Source of the DNA: Selenomonadaceae bacterium
GTDB lineage: Bacteria > Bacillota > Negativicutes > Selenomonadales > Selenomonadaceae
Direction: 5' to 3'
NCBI GenBank assembly: GCA_017475745.1
Contig: JAFVEZ010000046.1
Location: 1-45,651 of the forward strand
DNA length: 45,651 nucleotides
The notes under the pieces were generated by a model. The model was not told the DNA's origin. It saw only the letters and a program-made list of their open reading frames with translations, and did not search any database. Shown here in pieces: positions 27,023 through 36,179 of the stretch. The number at the start of each line of letters is the position of its first letter. The first letter of the stretch is position 1. The translations under genes and the position numbers were made by a program.

Positions 27023-28465
27023 ATGGAACACTTTGACAAGAAAGCAATCGACCTCAGAGTCAAGGAAGGTCTGCCCTTTAACCATCACTGGCACAATCAA
27101 TTCCACCTTGAAATGCCGTTCGGTCTCATCAACGATCCCAACGGTCTCACAAAACTCGGAGACACTTACCACATCTTCTTCCAGTGGAATCCTCTTGGCG
27201 TCGTCCACAAGAACAAATGCTGGGCGCACACCACCACGAAGGATTTTATCAACTACACTACGCCAGAACTTTCACTTTGGCCGACCGATGTACACGATAA
27301 GGACGGCTGCTACAGCGGTTGTGGTCTCACCGAGAATGGCACTGTTCGCGTCCTCTATACCTGCAATTCCAAAGACCCTAATAACATCAGAACTTCCGCC
27401 CAGCGCTTCGGCACTCTCCTTGGTGACGGTCAAGTCGAGAAGGACGATATTGTTGTGCCTGACAATCCTGAAGGTTACACTGCACACTTCCGTGATCCTA
27501 ACGTGTTCACTGTGGACAGCGTTCGCCACTTTGTAATTGGTGTTCAGCGCAAGAACGAGACTGGCACAGCGTTGATTTATCGTGAAGCTGGTGAAGGTGA
27601 GCAATGGGAACTTCTCGGAGAGCTGAAGACTAACTACAAGAAGTTCGGCTATATGTGGGAGTGTCCCGGACTTGTCAAGTTTAGTGATGATTATTGGGCG
27701 CTGATCTTTAGTCCGCAGGGTCTTGAGGAAGAAGAGTTTCAGTATCAGAACATCTTCCAGGCAGGCTACATTGCTGGCAGATTAAGTCTGGACTCACTTG
27801 AAATGCTCCACGGCAAGTTTGAAGAACTTGACAAGGGCTTCGACTTTTATGCTCCGCAGGTCTTCAACGGTCCTGATAAGAATATTCTGTTGGGTTGGAT
27901 GGGCATGCCTGACAAAGATGATGAGTATCCAACCGGCGATGAAGGCTGGAAGTTCTCATTGACGATGCCGCGTGTGCTGACACTCAAGCAAGGACATGTC
28001 TTCAGTCAGCCTGCTGAGGAACTCAAGGCACTTCGCAAAGGCTCAATCGACATCAACGAAAGTTCAGCTACCGCCATTCGCAATCAGCTCAGTGCAGGCA
28101 GTGAGTCCGATCTCAATTTCAAACTCGGCAATGCAAAGACAATTAGCTTAACGCTCAAGTACGGTGAAGAACAAGCTGATATTACCTTCGACAAGGCAAC
28201 ACAGGCCGTGACGATCGACCGTACTGGAATGAAGCTCGGCGGACGTGGCAAGCGCAGATTTAAAGTTTATGCCGACAAGACCTTTAATGTACAACTCTTT
28301 GTTGATCGTACTGCCATTGAAGTCTTCTTCCAAGACGGTGAGCAGGTTGCCAGCTTCTTCGTCTTCCCAAAAGAGGATATCAAACCAGAGCTGATAATCT
28401 CCAGTGATGCGCCAGTTGAAGTCAAGGGCAAAATTTATGAACTCGGCGCCTTCAACTTTGCATGA
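27023..28465 (+). CDS. GH32 beta-fructosidase (sucrose-6-phosphate hydrolase/fructanase type)
   Basis: Hydrolyses terminal fructosyl bonds of sucrose, sucrose 6-phosphate or fructans. 480 residues from ATG 27023, chosen because TAGGAG precedes it and the in-frame ATG at 27005 does not have it. All three catalytic motifs are intact: INDPNG with nucleophile Asp38, FRDPNV with transition-state Asp157 and WECPGL with acid/base Glu212. The C-terminal beta-sandwich has the family sequence DRTAIEVFFQDGE. There is no signal peptide, so it acts in the cytoplasm, which favours sucrose 6-phosphate or short imported fructans. No sucrose transporter lies beside it; fructose PTS genes lie elsewhere in the window. 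Confidence 0.92.
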   Translation: MEHFDKKAIDLRVKEGLPFNHHWHNQFHLEMPFGLINDPNGLTKLGDTYHIFFQWNPLGVVHKNKCWAHTTTKDFINYTTPELSLWPTDVHDKDGCYSGCGLTENGTVRVLYTCNSKDPNNIRTSAQRFGTLLGDGQVEKDDIVVPDNPEGYTAHFRDPNVFTVDSVRHFVIGVQRKNETGTALIYREAGEGEQWELLGELKTNYKKFGYMWECPGLVKFSDDYWALIFSPQGLEEEEFQYQNIFQAGYIAGRLSLDSLEMLHGKFEELDKGFDFYAPQVFNGPDKNILLGWMGMPDKDDEYPTGDEGWKFSLTMPRVLTLKQGHVFSQPAEELKALRKGSIDINESSATAIRNQLSAGSESDLNFKLGNAKTISLTLKYGEEQADITFDKATQAVTIDRTGMKLGGRGKRRFKVYADKTFNVQLFVDRTAIEVFFQDGEQVASFFVFPKEDIKPELIISSDAPVEVKGKIYELGAFNFA

Positions 28466-28466
28466 C

Positions 28467-28997
28467 ATGATGAAGAAGAATATTGTTCTGATTGGGTTCA
28501 TGGGTACTGGCAAGACGAGTATTGGCAAGATGCTTGCCGCCAAGCTGGGCTGTGCCTTTGTAGACTTGGACCATAAGATTGAAGCTGATAGCAATATGAC
28601 CATACCTGAAATCTTTCAAAAGTATGGTGAGACGCGTTTTCGTGAGCTGGAGAAGCAAGCTGTCAAAGAGACAACTGAGCGGCGCGGAATTGTAATAGCA
28701 ACTGGTGGCGGTACTATCAAAGACGCGGAGAATATGCGGCTACTGAAGAAGAGCGGTACTGTCATCTGTCTGACTGCCGATGTCGATGAGATATTATCTC
28801 GCACTGAAAGCAAGGGCGACAGGCCTGTCCTCGATGCCAAGGACAAAGCTCAAGGAGACAGACGCGCCGCCATTGAGAAGCTCTTAGAGGAGAGACGTGT
28901 CTTCTACGATCAAGCTGATTATAAGGTCGATACCACAGATTGGTCACCAATGCAAATCATTGATGATATTTGCCGATACGTTGACACCCTCGATTAA
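28467..28997 (+). CDS. aroK: Shikimate kinase
   Basis: Phosphorylates shikimate at the 3-hydroxyl in aromatic amino acid synthesis. 176 residues: Walker A GFMGTGKTSIG, shikimate-binding DLDHKIE and FRELEKQA, the ATGGGTI motif, and the lid Arg in SKGDRPVL. An upstream in-frame start at 28404 would lie inside the GH32 gene; ATG 28467 (or 28470) comes one base after the GH32 stop, which suggests translational coupling, since no good binding site is seen. The other aro genes are not in the window. Confidence 0.93.
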   Translation: MMKKNIVLIGFMGTGKTSIGKMLAAKLGCAFVDLDHKIEADSNMTIPEIFQKYGETRFRELEKQAVKETTERRGIVIATGGGTIKDAENMRLLKKSGTVICLTADVDEILSRTESKGDRPVLDAKDKAQGDRRAAIEKLLEERRVFYDQADYKVDTTDWSPMQIIDDICRYVDTLD

Positions 28998-29009
28998 AAC
29001 AACAAAATA

Positions 29010-29031
29010 GGCAGCGTCCTTCGACACTGCC
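29010..29031. terminator. Terminator between convergent aroK and sstT
   Basis: GGCAGCGTC (29010-29018) and GACACTGCC (29023-29031) form a nine-pair stem with a CTTC loop. On the minus strand one mismatch becomes a G-T pair and TATTTTGTTTT follows, so it works best for sstT. On the plus strand a C-A mismatch and no T-run make it weaker. Confidence 0.6.
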
Positions 29032-29046
29032 TTGAATGATATTAAA

Positions 29047-30288
29047 TCAGTCCTCAGCCTTGGGAATTAAATCTTCCGGCTTGAGGTCTTTTTTCATGGA
29101 GAATGCGGCCGTTGCTGTGAAGAGCACATCACTTGAAGAGTTTAGCGCCGTCTCGCAGCTATCCTGCAGCACGCCGATAATGAAGCCGATACCGACAACC
29201 TGCATGGCAATATCACTGCTTACTCCGAACGAAGAGCAGGCAACAGGTATCAGTAGAAGAGATCCGCCAGCAACGCCCGAAGCACCACAGGCACCGACAG
29301 TTGAAATCAAGCAGAGCAGCAGAGCCGTCGGCATATCAATATCAATACCCATTGTGTAAGCCGTTGCGAGCGAGAGAACCGCAATCGTTATTGCCGCGCC
29401 GCTCATATTGATTGTTGCACCAAGTGGAATTGATATAGAGTAAAAGTCCGGATCAAGTCTCAATCTCTTGCAAAGGTTCATATTGACAGGAATATTAGCC
29501 GCTGAGGAACGAGTAAAGAAGGCGTAAAGACCGCTCTCTTTGAGAGTTGCAAATACCAGTGGATATGGATTCATTCTCAGCTTGAAGAACACTATCAATG
29601 GATTCATTATCAGTGCCACGCTGAAGAAGGCACCAAGCAAGACCGCCAAGAGCTTTGCATACCCCAAAAGAGTTTCAATGCCGCTTGTGGCAATCGAGTC
29701 CGCAACGAGACCCATTATACCAAATGGCGCGAAGCGAATAACCCATTGAACAACCTTTGTGACAGCCTTTGCCAGATCGGAAACGACCTCGTGAGTAGTA
29801 TCGCCTGCACTTTTGAGGGCAAGACCGATAATGACCGCCCAGGCGAGAATACCGATATAATTCGCTGTCGTCAAGGCGTGTATGGGGTTGTCGACGACAT
29901 TCATTATGACATTCTGAAGCACTTCGACAATACCGGAAGGCGGTGTTATTTCCGCATCAGTCACTTGGAGCACTAATTTTGTCGGAAACATAAACGACGC
30001 TGCCACCGCAACCAGCGAAGCGCAGAAGGTCGCGAACATGTATAGCGCAATAATAGGCTTCATTATCTTCGCTGACTCTGCCTTCTGACTGAGGGCATTG
30101 ATGACAAGGACGAAGACCAGAATCGGCGCAACGCCTTTGAGAGCATTAACAAACAGTTTACCGAAGACCGCAATCGCCGGCACAACTGACGGCACAAACA
30201 ATGCCAAAACAATTCCTATGACAAGACCTACAGCTATCAACTTTATCAGTGCTGTCTCGCCATAGACCTTGGCTGCTTCTTTTATCAC
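29047..30288 (-). CDS. sstT: Serine/threonine:sodium symporter
   Basis: Sodium-coupled serine/threonine uptake, DAACS family, 413 residues with about eight to nine hydrophobic segments plus re-entrant loops. Family marks are the serine-rich loop [16 protein letters not shown], the [14 protein letters not shown] segment and [18 protein letters not shown]. The frame is open to 30309, but GTG at 30288 has AAAGAGGT in front, so it is called as start ([14 protein letters not shown]). It lies 78 bases after rpmA with a possible weak promoter between; otherwise it could be read through from the ribosomal operon. Confidence 0.93.
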   Translation of the reverse strand: MIKEAAKVYGETALIKLIAVGLVIGIVLALFVPSVVPAIAVFGKLFVNALKGVAPILVFVLVINALSQKAESAKIMKPIIALYMFATFCASLVAVAASFMFPTKLVLQVTDAEITPPSGIVEVLQNVIMNVVDNPIHALTTANYIGILAWAVIIGLALKSAGDTTHEVVSDLAKAVTKVVQWVIRFAPFGIMGLVADSIATSGIETLLGYAKLLAVLLGAFFSVALIMNPLIVFFKLRMNPYPLVFATLKESGLYAFFTRSSAANIPVNMNLCKRLRLDPDFYSISIPLGATINMSGAAITIAVLSLATAYTMGIDIDMPTALLLCLISTVGACGASGVAGGSLLLIPVACSSFGVSSDIAMQVVGIGFIIGVLQDSCETALNSSSDVLFTATAAFSMKKDLKPEDLIPKAED

Positions 30289-30328
30289 ATTAATAACCTC
30301 TTTCAACACAAAGAGCCGGCGTTATACA

Positions 30329-30359
30329 ATAATACCGACTCCAACTATATTTACGTCAA
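30329..30359 (-). promoter_or_regulatory. Possible sstT promoter
   Basis: On the minus strand TTGACG (30354-30359) and TATTAT (30329-30334) with a long 19-base spacer, in the gap between rpmA and sstT. Confidence 0.35.
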
Positions 30360-30365
30360 TAATTT

Positions 30366-30656
30366 TTATGCAGTTGCTTCGACAGGATAAACGCTAACCT
30401 TGCGGTTGAAGCGACCCTTACGTTCAAATGCAACTCTGCCTGCTACCTTTGCGAACAGGGTATCATCTTTGCCGATACCGACATTGGTGCCCGGGTGGAA
30501 ATGTGTACCGCGCTGACGGACGAGGATACTGCCAGCTTTGACAACGGTGTTGGCCTGTTCTTTCACGCCAAGGCGCTTGGACTCACTGTCACGGCCGTTA
30601 CGAGTTGAGCTGACGCCCTTCTTATGTGCAAAGCGCTGAAGATCAAATTTAATCAT
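30366..30656 (-). CDS. rpmA: 50S ribosomal protein L27, with cleavable N-terminal extension
   Basis: A 96-residue ribosomal protein near the peptidyl-transferase centre. The bacterial L27 core [20 protein letters not shown] is preceded by nine residues, MIKFDLQRF. In Firmicutes such an extension is removed before the Ala by the Prp protease, whose gene is immediately upstream. Here cleavage is predicted between Phe9 and Ala10. The binding site is AGGAAGTGAG. Third gene of the rplU-prp-rpmA operon. Confidence 0.97.
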   Translation of the reverse strand: MIKFDLQRFAHKKGVSSTRNGRDSESKRLGVKEQANTVVKAGSILVRQRGTHFHPGTNVGIGKDDTLFAKVAGRVAFERKGRFNRKVSVYPVEATA

Positions 30657-30674
30657 GTTATCTCACTTCCTAAA

Positions 30675-30986
30675 TCATTTAATTGTAACTTTGAGAAATG
30701 TCGGCACTAGTTTCTCAATCTCTTTAAGACCTATTAACAAGGTTTGAAAGACTGCTTCGGTCAATTCGTCCGGCGGTGTTTTAAGCTTCAAAAGGGCACT
30801 ACCGCCAGATGCACCACCTTCAACATCTCTCTTTAAGTAATCGGTTATGCAGAGGAATGTCGAATCAGACAACGCCGAAACGCCGGCACAATAAATGTCT
30901 TTGCCTATTGGAGCTGCGCCGCTATGACCGTTGATTGAGAATCCAACTATTTTGCCGCTGTTGGTGAAAATCTCAGCTTTTATCAT
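30675..30986 (-). CDS. prp: Ribosomal-processing cysteine protease Prp
   Basis: Removes the N-terminal extension of L27. A 103-residue YsxB/Prp-family protein with the catalytic pair His21 (INGHSGAAPIGKD) and Cys33 (IYCAGVSALSDS) at family spacing. Its ATG overlaps the rplU stop codon (TAATG), which suggests translational coupling. The substrate rpmA follows after 18 bases. This gene order is standard for Firmicutes and supports the assignment. Confidence 0.94.
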   Translation of the reverse strand: MIKAEIFTNSGKIVGFSINGHSGAAPIGKDIYCAGVSALSDSTFLCITDYLKRDVEGGASGGSALLKLKTPPDELTEAVFQTLLIGLKEIEKLVPTFLKVTIK

Positions 30987-31297
30987 TATGCTTCGATCTT
31001 GTCGATCTTAACCTTTGTGAAAGGCTGACGATGACCGCTACGACGGCGATAGTTGTTCTTGGACTTATACTTAAAGACACGAATCTTAGGACCTTTACCG
31101 TTCTTCTCAACAGTTCCGGTAACCTTTGCACCTTTAACGACAGGTTGACCAATCTTGACATCATCACCGTCAATGACAGTCAAAACTTCCTCGAAAGTGA
31201 CCTTGGCACCTTCCTCAACGTCCAACTTCTCAATGACGATGGACTCACCTTCGACGACCTTATACTGCTTGCCGCCGGTTTTAATGATTGCATACAC
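30986..31297 (-). CDS. rplU: 50S ribosomal protein L21
   Basis: A 103-residue primary 23S rRNA-binding protein. The family start [13 protein letters not shown] and C-terminal basic segment [20 protein letters not shown] are clear. The frame is open to 31309, but GTG at 31297 follows AAGAGGTG and gives the standard N-terminus. First gene of the operon, behind a strong promoter and a leader of about 130 bases that probably carries an autoregulatory RNA. Confidence 0.97.
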   Translation of the reverse strand: MYAIIKTGGKQYKVVEGESIVIEKLDVEEGAKVTFEEVLTVIDGDDVKIGQPVVKGAKVTGTVEKNGKGPKIRVFKYKSKNNYRRRSGHRQPFTKVKIDKIEA

Positions 31298-31427
31298 TTT
31301 ACAAAACACCTCTTTAGGCTGTACTCGCCGACTACGGTAAAATGCTTGGCATTAATTTAACTGGTCGAAATCTTTGAACTTAGCGAAGTTTAATGACATT
31401 TCTAACCAAAAAACCTCGTCGTGCGGT
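31298..31427 (-). promoter_or_regulatory. Candidate ribosomal protein (L21-type) mRNA leader
   Basis: The 130 bases between the promoter and the rplU binding site contain GACCGCACGACGAGG near the 5' end and CCGTAGTCGGCGAGTACAG close to the start. They resemble the L21 leader class that precedes rplU in Firmicutes. The resemblance is from memory and no covariance check was possible. Confidence 0.45.
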
Positions 31428-31433
31428 CTTATC

Positions 31434-31462
31434 AACTTATCATATTATTTTACTTTTGTCAA
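31434..31462 (-). promoter_or_regulatory. rplU-prp-rpmA promoter
   Basis: On the minus strand a perfect TTGACA (31457-31462), a 17-base spacer and TAAGTT (31434-31439), preceded by TGA in an extended -10 position. Confidence 0.65.
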
Positions 31463-31479
31463 GGCCAATCTTCGCAAAC

Positions 31480-31513
31480 AAAAGAATTGGAGTCGCTATT
31501 GACGTACTCCAAT
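31480..31513 (-). terminator. Terminator of the glgB-HAD phosphatase operon
   Basis: Read leftward, ATTGGAGT (31513-31506) pairs perfectly with ACTCCAAT (31493-31486) over a 12-base loop, followed by TCTTTTGTTT. It lies about 28 bases after the phosphatase stop. Confidence 0.75.
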
Positions 31514-31541
31514 CCTTTATCAACTTGTTTGTGGCAACTCT

Positions 31542-32366
31542 CTAATCAATGTCATCTATTAGACTAATAACGCCGTGTTTGATGAGATATTGATAGATAC
31601 CACTATCTTCGTTTGAAGTAGTGACTTCATTGGCATACTGCTTGACGGGTTCAGGCGCATTGCCCATTACGACAGCAGTGCCAACGAGCTTAAACATATC
31701 AATGTCATTGTAGTTGTCACCGAAGCCGATAGCTTCAGCAGCAGTAAGACCGTAGTGTTTGAGCATAACTTCAATACCTGTCGCCTTTGATACACTCTTG
31801 TCCATAATCTCTAAGAGAAACTTTGAGGATCGTACGACGTTGAGAGCTGGGAACATCTTTCCTAGTTCGCGTTCCATCTCCTCACAGGTCGACTCTTCAC
31901 ACATGATAAGTATCTTATTCGGCATGACTTGGCTGCTTATGAGATCACTGAAGTCAGCAGATTCCGCTGTCGCTTCGGTGATGTCCATTTCATATTTAAC
32001 GCGCTTATCCTTGACATCTCGCACAAACCAGCGACGACCAGCGTAATAATTGACAGTGACATCGTTCCAGCCTTCGTCAATCGCCTTCAGAACAGCTTCA
32101 GTTTGCTCCTTGACAATGGTCTTGCTGTAGAGAACTTCCTCTTCCACAGTGAGGACAAGACCGCCGCTGTAACTTATTATCGGTATCTTGATTCCAATCT
32201 TGTCAGTGATAGGATAAATCGCTTCCGGCATTCTTGCAGATACCAGGACAAACGGTATATCTTGAGCTAACAGTGATTTGACAGCACTCTTGGTCTGTTT
32301 GGTGACTTTGTGATCATTCGTCAGAAAGGTGCCATCAATGTCTGAGAAGACAATCTTGATGCTCAT
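31542..32366 (-). CDS. HAD-superfamily Cof-type sugar phosphatase
   Basis: A 274-residue cytoplasmic phosphatase of the Cof/HAD-IIB subfamily. Motif I is FSDIDGTFL with the nucleophile and acid Asp pair, motif II is VLVSAR, the Lys of motif III lies near SVSKATGIEVML, and motif IV is IGFGDNYNDIDMF. A C2-type cap (about 85-190) lies between motifs II and III. Substrates of this subfamily are usually phosphosugars or flavin or PLP phosphates and cannot be told from sequence. It starts one base after glgB, so it is co-translated with a glycogen gene. Confidence 0.9.
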   Translation of the reverse strand: MSIKIVFSDIDGTFLTNDHKVTKQTKSAVKSLLAQDIPFVLVSARMPEAIYPITDKIGIKIPIISYSGGLVLTVEEEVLYSKTIVKEQTEAVLKAIDEGWNDVTVNYYAGRRWFVRDVKDKRVKYEMDITEATAESADFSDLISSQVMPNKILIMCEESTCEEMERELGKMFPALNVVRSSKFLLEIMDKSVSKATGIEVMLKHYGLTAAEAIGFGDNYNDIDMFKLVGTAVVMGNAPEPVKQYANEVTTSNEDSGIYQYLIKHGVISLIDDID

Positions 32367-32367
32367 A

Positions 32368-34395
32368 TTAGTCGTAATTCTTGCAACGAAGAACCACTGC
32401 AGAACGTGCCGGTATGTAGAGCTTCAGCCATTCTTTGCCGACTTTCTCATAGAGCGGATCGAAGTTCGTAAAGTGTGTCACTGAATCATCAGCAAAACCG
32501 AAGCCGCCGAAGTCCTTAGAATCACTATTGAGAACTACATGATATTCGCCTTTTGGAACGAGGAAGCCATAATCAGTGAATGAGCGGCTTGGTGAGAAGT
32601 TGAAGACAAAGATGAGATTGTCGCGCATATAAGCAAGCACTTGATCGCCATCATCATGCCAAATCTCGACAACCGGTGTCTTCTCGAACTTATCAACGCT
32701 CTTCATAATTCTGAGCATTTCACGATCGAAGTCACCAAGCCAATGATAGCAAAGCTCCTTATTGTCAACGAGATTCCACTGACGGCGAGCATACTTGTAA
32801 GACCAACCGTTGCCTTCACGTGGGAAGTCAATCCATTCTGGGTGACCGAACTCATTGCCCATGAAGTTGAGGTAACCACCATTGATGGTAGTAGCTGTCA
32901 CCAAGCGGATCATCTTGTGAAGAGCAATACCGCGGCGAACCAGATCATTCTCGTCACCCTTGCGGAAGTGCCAGTACATATCGGCATCAATCAAGCGGAA
33001 AATAATCGTCTTATCGCCGACAAGCGCCTGGTCGTGGCTCTCACAGTAACTTACTGTCATCTCACCGGCACGGCGGTTGACCATTTCCCAAAGAATACTG
33101 GACGGTTTCCAATCCTCGTCTTTGATCTCTTTAATAGTCTTAATCCAGTAGTCTGGAATACCGAGAGCAAGACGATAGTCAAAGCCAAAGCCGCCGTCTT
33201 CAAACTTGCCAGCAAGTCCAGGCATACCGCTGACATCTTCAGCGATAGTAATAGCGGTCGGTTTAATCTCATGGATTAGTTGGTTGGCAATGGTGAGATA
33301 GCACATTGCATTATCGTCTTGATGACCATTGAAGTAGTCGTCATAACTCATGAACGCTTCACCGAGACCATGACTGTAGTAGAGCATTGAGGTAATACCG
33401 TCGAAGCGGAAGCCGTCGAAGCGGAATTCCTCCAGCCAATACTTACAGTTGGAGAGCAGGAAGTGGATCACATCGTCTTTACCGTAGTCGAAGCAGAGAG
33501 AATCCCAAGCTGGGTGTTCATGACGAGCACCAGGATAGAAGTATTGATTTGGATCGCCACAGAGATTGCCAAGACCTTCAACCTCATTCTTGACAGCGTG
33601 GCTGTGAACCAAGTCCATAATGACTGCAATACCCATTGAATGAGCAGTATCAACGAGGTCTTTGAGTTCCTCTGGTGTGCCGAAGCGCGAAGATGGAGCG
33701 AAGAATGAGCTGACATGGTAACCGAAGCTGCCATAATAAGGATGCTCCTGGATAGCCATAACCTGGATGGCATTGTAACCGTCGGCCTTCACGCGTGGCA
33801 GAATATTCTCTTTAAATTCTTTATAAGTGCCAACCTTCTCGGCGTCCTGTGCCATTCCAACATGACATTCATAGATGAGCAGCGGATCGACGTCTGGTTT
33901 AAAGTCGTCAACATTCCACTTGTAAGGTTGCTCAGGATTCCAAACTTGAGCGGAGAATATCTTAGTTTGCTCATCTTGCACAACGCGACGTGCCCAAGCA
34001 GGAATACGCTCACCGCTGCCGCCATTCCAATGTACCTTCATTTTGTAGAAGTCGCCGTGTTTCATTGCCTTCTCAGGCAAGGTGATCTCCCAGTTACCGG
34101 TGCCAGGAATCTCGGCAAGGCGATAGGCTTCTTCTTCCTTCCAGTCATTGAAGTCACCAATGAGGTAGATTGCGGTTGCATTAGGCGCCCATTCACGGAA
34201 CACCCAGCCGTCAACAGTCTTATGCAGACCGAAGTAGAGGTGACCTGTGGCAAAATCCGAAAGAGAGCGTTTGCCATTGTGTGTGAGTTGGCTTATCTTC
34301 CAGACTGCATGATCGTGACGACCGCGAATGGCACGTTCATAAGGCTCAAGCCAAGAATCATTTGCCACCAAACCGATGTTTTTACTTTCACTCAT
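32368..34395 (-). CDS. glgB: 1,4-alpha-glucan (glycogen) branching enzyme, GH13
   Basis: Makes alpha-1,6 branches in glycogen. 675 residues: an N-terminal CBM48-like region (about 50-150, FREWAPNATAIYLIGDFNDW), a GH13 barrel and a C-terminal beta domain. The catalytic triad is intact: Asp332 (DGFRFDGITSM), Glu386 (IAEDVSGMP) and Asp455 (ESHDQALVGD). YYGSFGYHVSSFFAPSSRFG and the long conserved middle read like the eukaryotic-type (GBE1, GH13_8) subfamily rather than the E. coli type. No other glg gene is adjacent. Its own binding site is poor; a 14-codon frame overlaps its start. Confidence 0.93.
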   Translation of the reverse strand: MSESKNIGLVANDSWLEPYERAIRGRHDHAVWKISQLTHNGKRSLSDFATGHLYFGLHKTVDGWVFREWAPNATAIYLIGDFNDWKEEEAYRLAEIPGTGNWEITLPEKAMKHGDFYKMKVHWNGGSGERIPAWARRVVQDEQTKIFSAQVWNPEQPYKWNVDDFKPDVDPLLIYECHVGMAQDAEKVGTYKEFKENILPRVKADGYNAIQVMAIQEHPYYGSFGYHVSSFFAPSSRFGTPEELKDLVDTAHSMGIAVIMDLVHSHAVKNEVEGLGNLCGDPNQYFYPGARHEHPAWDSLCFDYGKDDVIHFLLSNCKYWLEEFRFDGFRFDGITSMLYYSHGLGEAFMSYDDYFNGHQDDNAMCYLTIANQLIHEIKPTAITIAEDVSGMPGLAGKFEDGGFGFDYRLALGIPDYWIKTIKEIKDEDWKPSSILWEMVNRRAGEMTVSYCESHDQALVGDKTIIFRLIDADMYWHFRKGDENDLVRRGIALHKMIRLVTATTINGGYLNFMGNEFGHPEWIDFPREGNGWSYKYARRQWNLVDNKELCYHWLGDFDREMLRIMKSVDKFEKTPVVEIWHDDGDQVLAYMRDNLIFVFNFSPSRSFTDYGFLVPKGEYHVVLNSDSKDFGGFGFADDSVTHFTNFDPLYEKVGKEWLKLYIPARSAVVLRCKNYD

Positions 34396-34436
34396 ACCCT
34401 TTTATGCTGTAAAATTCCGTGAAGCTGCAGGAGCAT
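34392..34436 (-). CDS. Possible 14-residue leader peptide overlapping glgB
   Basis: ATG at 34436 follows a strong AGGAGG (34447-34452) by ten bases and reads MLLQLHGILQHKRV, ending in a TGA that overlaps the glgB ATG (ATGA). The glgB start has only AAGGG one base upstream, so coupling through this short frame is plausible. GCTGTAA (34442-34436 on the minus strand) can pair with TTACAGC (34412-34406), which would fold the leader between the strong site and glgB. Confidence 0.4.
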   Translation of the reverse strand: MLLQLHGILQHKRV

Positions 34437-34474
34437 TACAGCACTTCCTCCTATCCAAAAGATTTTACAACTTC

Positions 34475-34503
34475 ATTCTATCAATTTGGTTGTCAACTGT
34501 CAA
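34475..34503 (-). promoter_or_regulatory. glgB promoter
   Basis: On the minus strand TTGACA (34498-34503), a 17-base spacer and TAGAAT (34475-34480), about 80 bases before glgB. A second TTGACA overlaps the spacer. Confidence 0.7.
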
Positions 34504-34589
34504 CAAAATTTTCACAATTCTGAATATCTTTTACCTTTGTTATCACTTATGATATTTTTTGATTTTTATACATTTAATTGACAAAATGC

Positions 34590-34620
34590 TTGACTTGTAT
34601 CATAGTGAATGAGTTATAAT
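34590..34620 (+). promoter_or_regulatory. cysS promoter
   Basis: TTGACT (34590-34595) and a perfect TATAAT (34615-34620), 19 bases apart, 36 bases before the cysS ATG. The spacer is long and the -35 assignment tentative. There is no room for a T-box. Confidence 0.5.
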
Positions 34621-34655
34621 AGTAAATGTATCGAACGATTAACGGAGGTCAAAGT

Positions 34656-36161
34656 ATGTTAAAAGTCTATAATACAATGACGCGAAGCAAACAGGATTTT
34701 CGACCGATTGCAGAAGGTAAAGTCAGTATCTACTGCTGTGGCGTGACTCCTTATAATGACCCACACATTGGCAATGCGCGACCATTTGTCACTTGGGACG
34801 CAATCCGCCGCTACTTTTCCAAGAAAGGTTATGAAGTCAAATATATTCAAAACTTCACCGACGTTGACGACAAGATTATCGCTGCGGCAAATCGCGAAGG
34901 TGTTACTTGGCGTGAGATAGCGGACAGATACATTGATTCCTACTACACTTCAATGGACGCGCTCAACATTCGCCATGCGGATATCTATCCTCGTGTTTCG
35001 GAGACTATGGACGATATCATCTCAATGATTCAAACTCTCGTTGACAAAGGTTTTGCCTATGTCCTGGGCAATGGTGATGTCTTTTATGATGTCACCAAAG
35101 ATGAGCAGTACGGCAAACTCAGCGGACGCAAGCTCGATGACAACGAAGCAGGTGCTAGAATTGAAGTCGACGGTAGAAAGCACCACCCTATGGACTTTGC
35201 TCTCTGGAAGGCTGCTAAACCCGGTGAGCCATTTTGGCCGAGTCCTTGGGGTAAAGGCCGTCCAGGCTGGCATATTGAGTGCTCTGCCATGTCCCTTAAA
35301 TATCTTGGCAAGAAGTTTGACTTCCATGGCGGTGGCAGTGATTTAATCTTCCCACATCACGAGAATGAGATTGCCCAATCACAGGCAGCTATTGGAGACG
35401 ATCACAGCTTTGCTCAGTATTGGCTTCACAATGGCTTCATTACTATTGACCATGAGAAGATGAGCAAATCCGCCGGCAACTTCTTCACCGTCAAGGATAT
35501 TCTTGACAAGTACCCAGGTGAAGTCATCAGATTCTTCCTGCTTCAGACACATTACAGGAGTCCGCTTGACTTTAGTGAAGAACGCATAAAAGAAGCACAG
35601 ACAGCTTACAGTCGTCTTGCCACTTCTAAAGACTATCTGTTTGATCTTATCAAGAAGATGGACTCCGGTGATGTAGGTATGGGTGGACCTGGAAGTACTG
35701 CCATTACAGTCTCAAAGGCTGGCGGTCTTGTTGAAATGGCTGAACGTCTACTCACCTTGTTCTATGATGCCATGGAAGATGACTTTAACACTGCGCTGGC
35801 TATTAGCCATATGTTTGAGTTGTCCAAGGAGATTAACATCTATTATAATGACATCATGAATAGCGGCATTTCTGGCATCAATCAAATCAGTGAGAGTGAT
35901 GCAAAGATTATCTATCGCGTTCGTGATATCTACATGGAGATGGCAGACGTTATTGGTATCTTTGAGAAGGCTGTCAAGGCGGTTGATGATCGTGCTGAGT
36001 TCAAACTGATTGATGACTTGATGGAGATCATCATTGCCAATCGACAGGCAGCACGTGAAGCGAAGAATTGGGCAGTTGCCGACGACATTCGCGACAAACT
36101 CAAAGCTGCTGGAATCATTCTTGAGGACACTGCACAAGGTGTTCGCTGGAAAAGAGCTTAA
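34656..36161 (+). CDS. cysS: Cysteinyl-tRNA synthetase
   Basis: Charges tRNA-Cys. 501 residues from ATG 34656, placed by the site ACGGAGGT; an in-frame ATG at 34626 lacks one. Class I signatures are present: the zinc Cys in YCCGVTPYN, the HIGH-type PHIGNARPF, a second zinc segment around GWHIECSAMSLKYLG and FHGGGSDLIFPHHENE, and KMSKS in DHEKMSKSAGNFF. The C-terminal DALR and anticodon region ends QGVRWKRA. It is somewhat longer than the E. coli enzyme, with a Gly/Ser insert near VGMGGPGSTA. It begins a plus-strand series running to 40037. Confidence 0.96.
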   Translation: MLKVYNTMTRSKQDFRPIAEGKVSIYCCGVTPYNDPHIGNARPFVTWDAIRRYFSKKGYEVKYIQNFTDVDDKIIAAANREGVTWREIADRYIDSYYTSMDALNIRHADIYPRVSETMDDIISMIQTLVDKGFAYVLGNGDVFYDVTKDEQYGKLSGRKLDDNEAGARIEVDGRKHHPMDFALWKAAKPGEPFWPSPWGKGRPGWHIECSAMSLKYLGKKFDFHGGGSDLIFPHHENEIAQSQAAIGDDHSFAQYWLHNGFITIDHEKMSKSAGNFFTVKDILDKYPGEVIRFFLLQTHYRSPLDFSEERIKEAQTAYSRLATSKDYLFDLIKKMDSGDVGMGGPGSTAITVSKAGGLVEMAERLLTLFYDAMEDDFNTALAISHMFELSKEINIYYNDIMNSGISGINQISESDAKIIYRVRDIYMEMADVIGIFEKAVKAVDDRAEFKLIDDLMEIIIANRQAAREAKNWAVADDIRDKLKAAGIILEDTAQGVRWKRA

Positions 36162-36179
36162 GAAAGTGAAGTGATTGAT

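Noticed and set aside
32641..34422. Long plus-strand frames opposite glgB (212 and 235 codons)
   Set aside because: The glgB frame is intact with all catalytic motifs; the opposing frames are codon-bias shadows.
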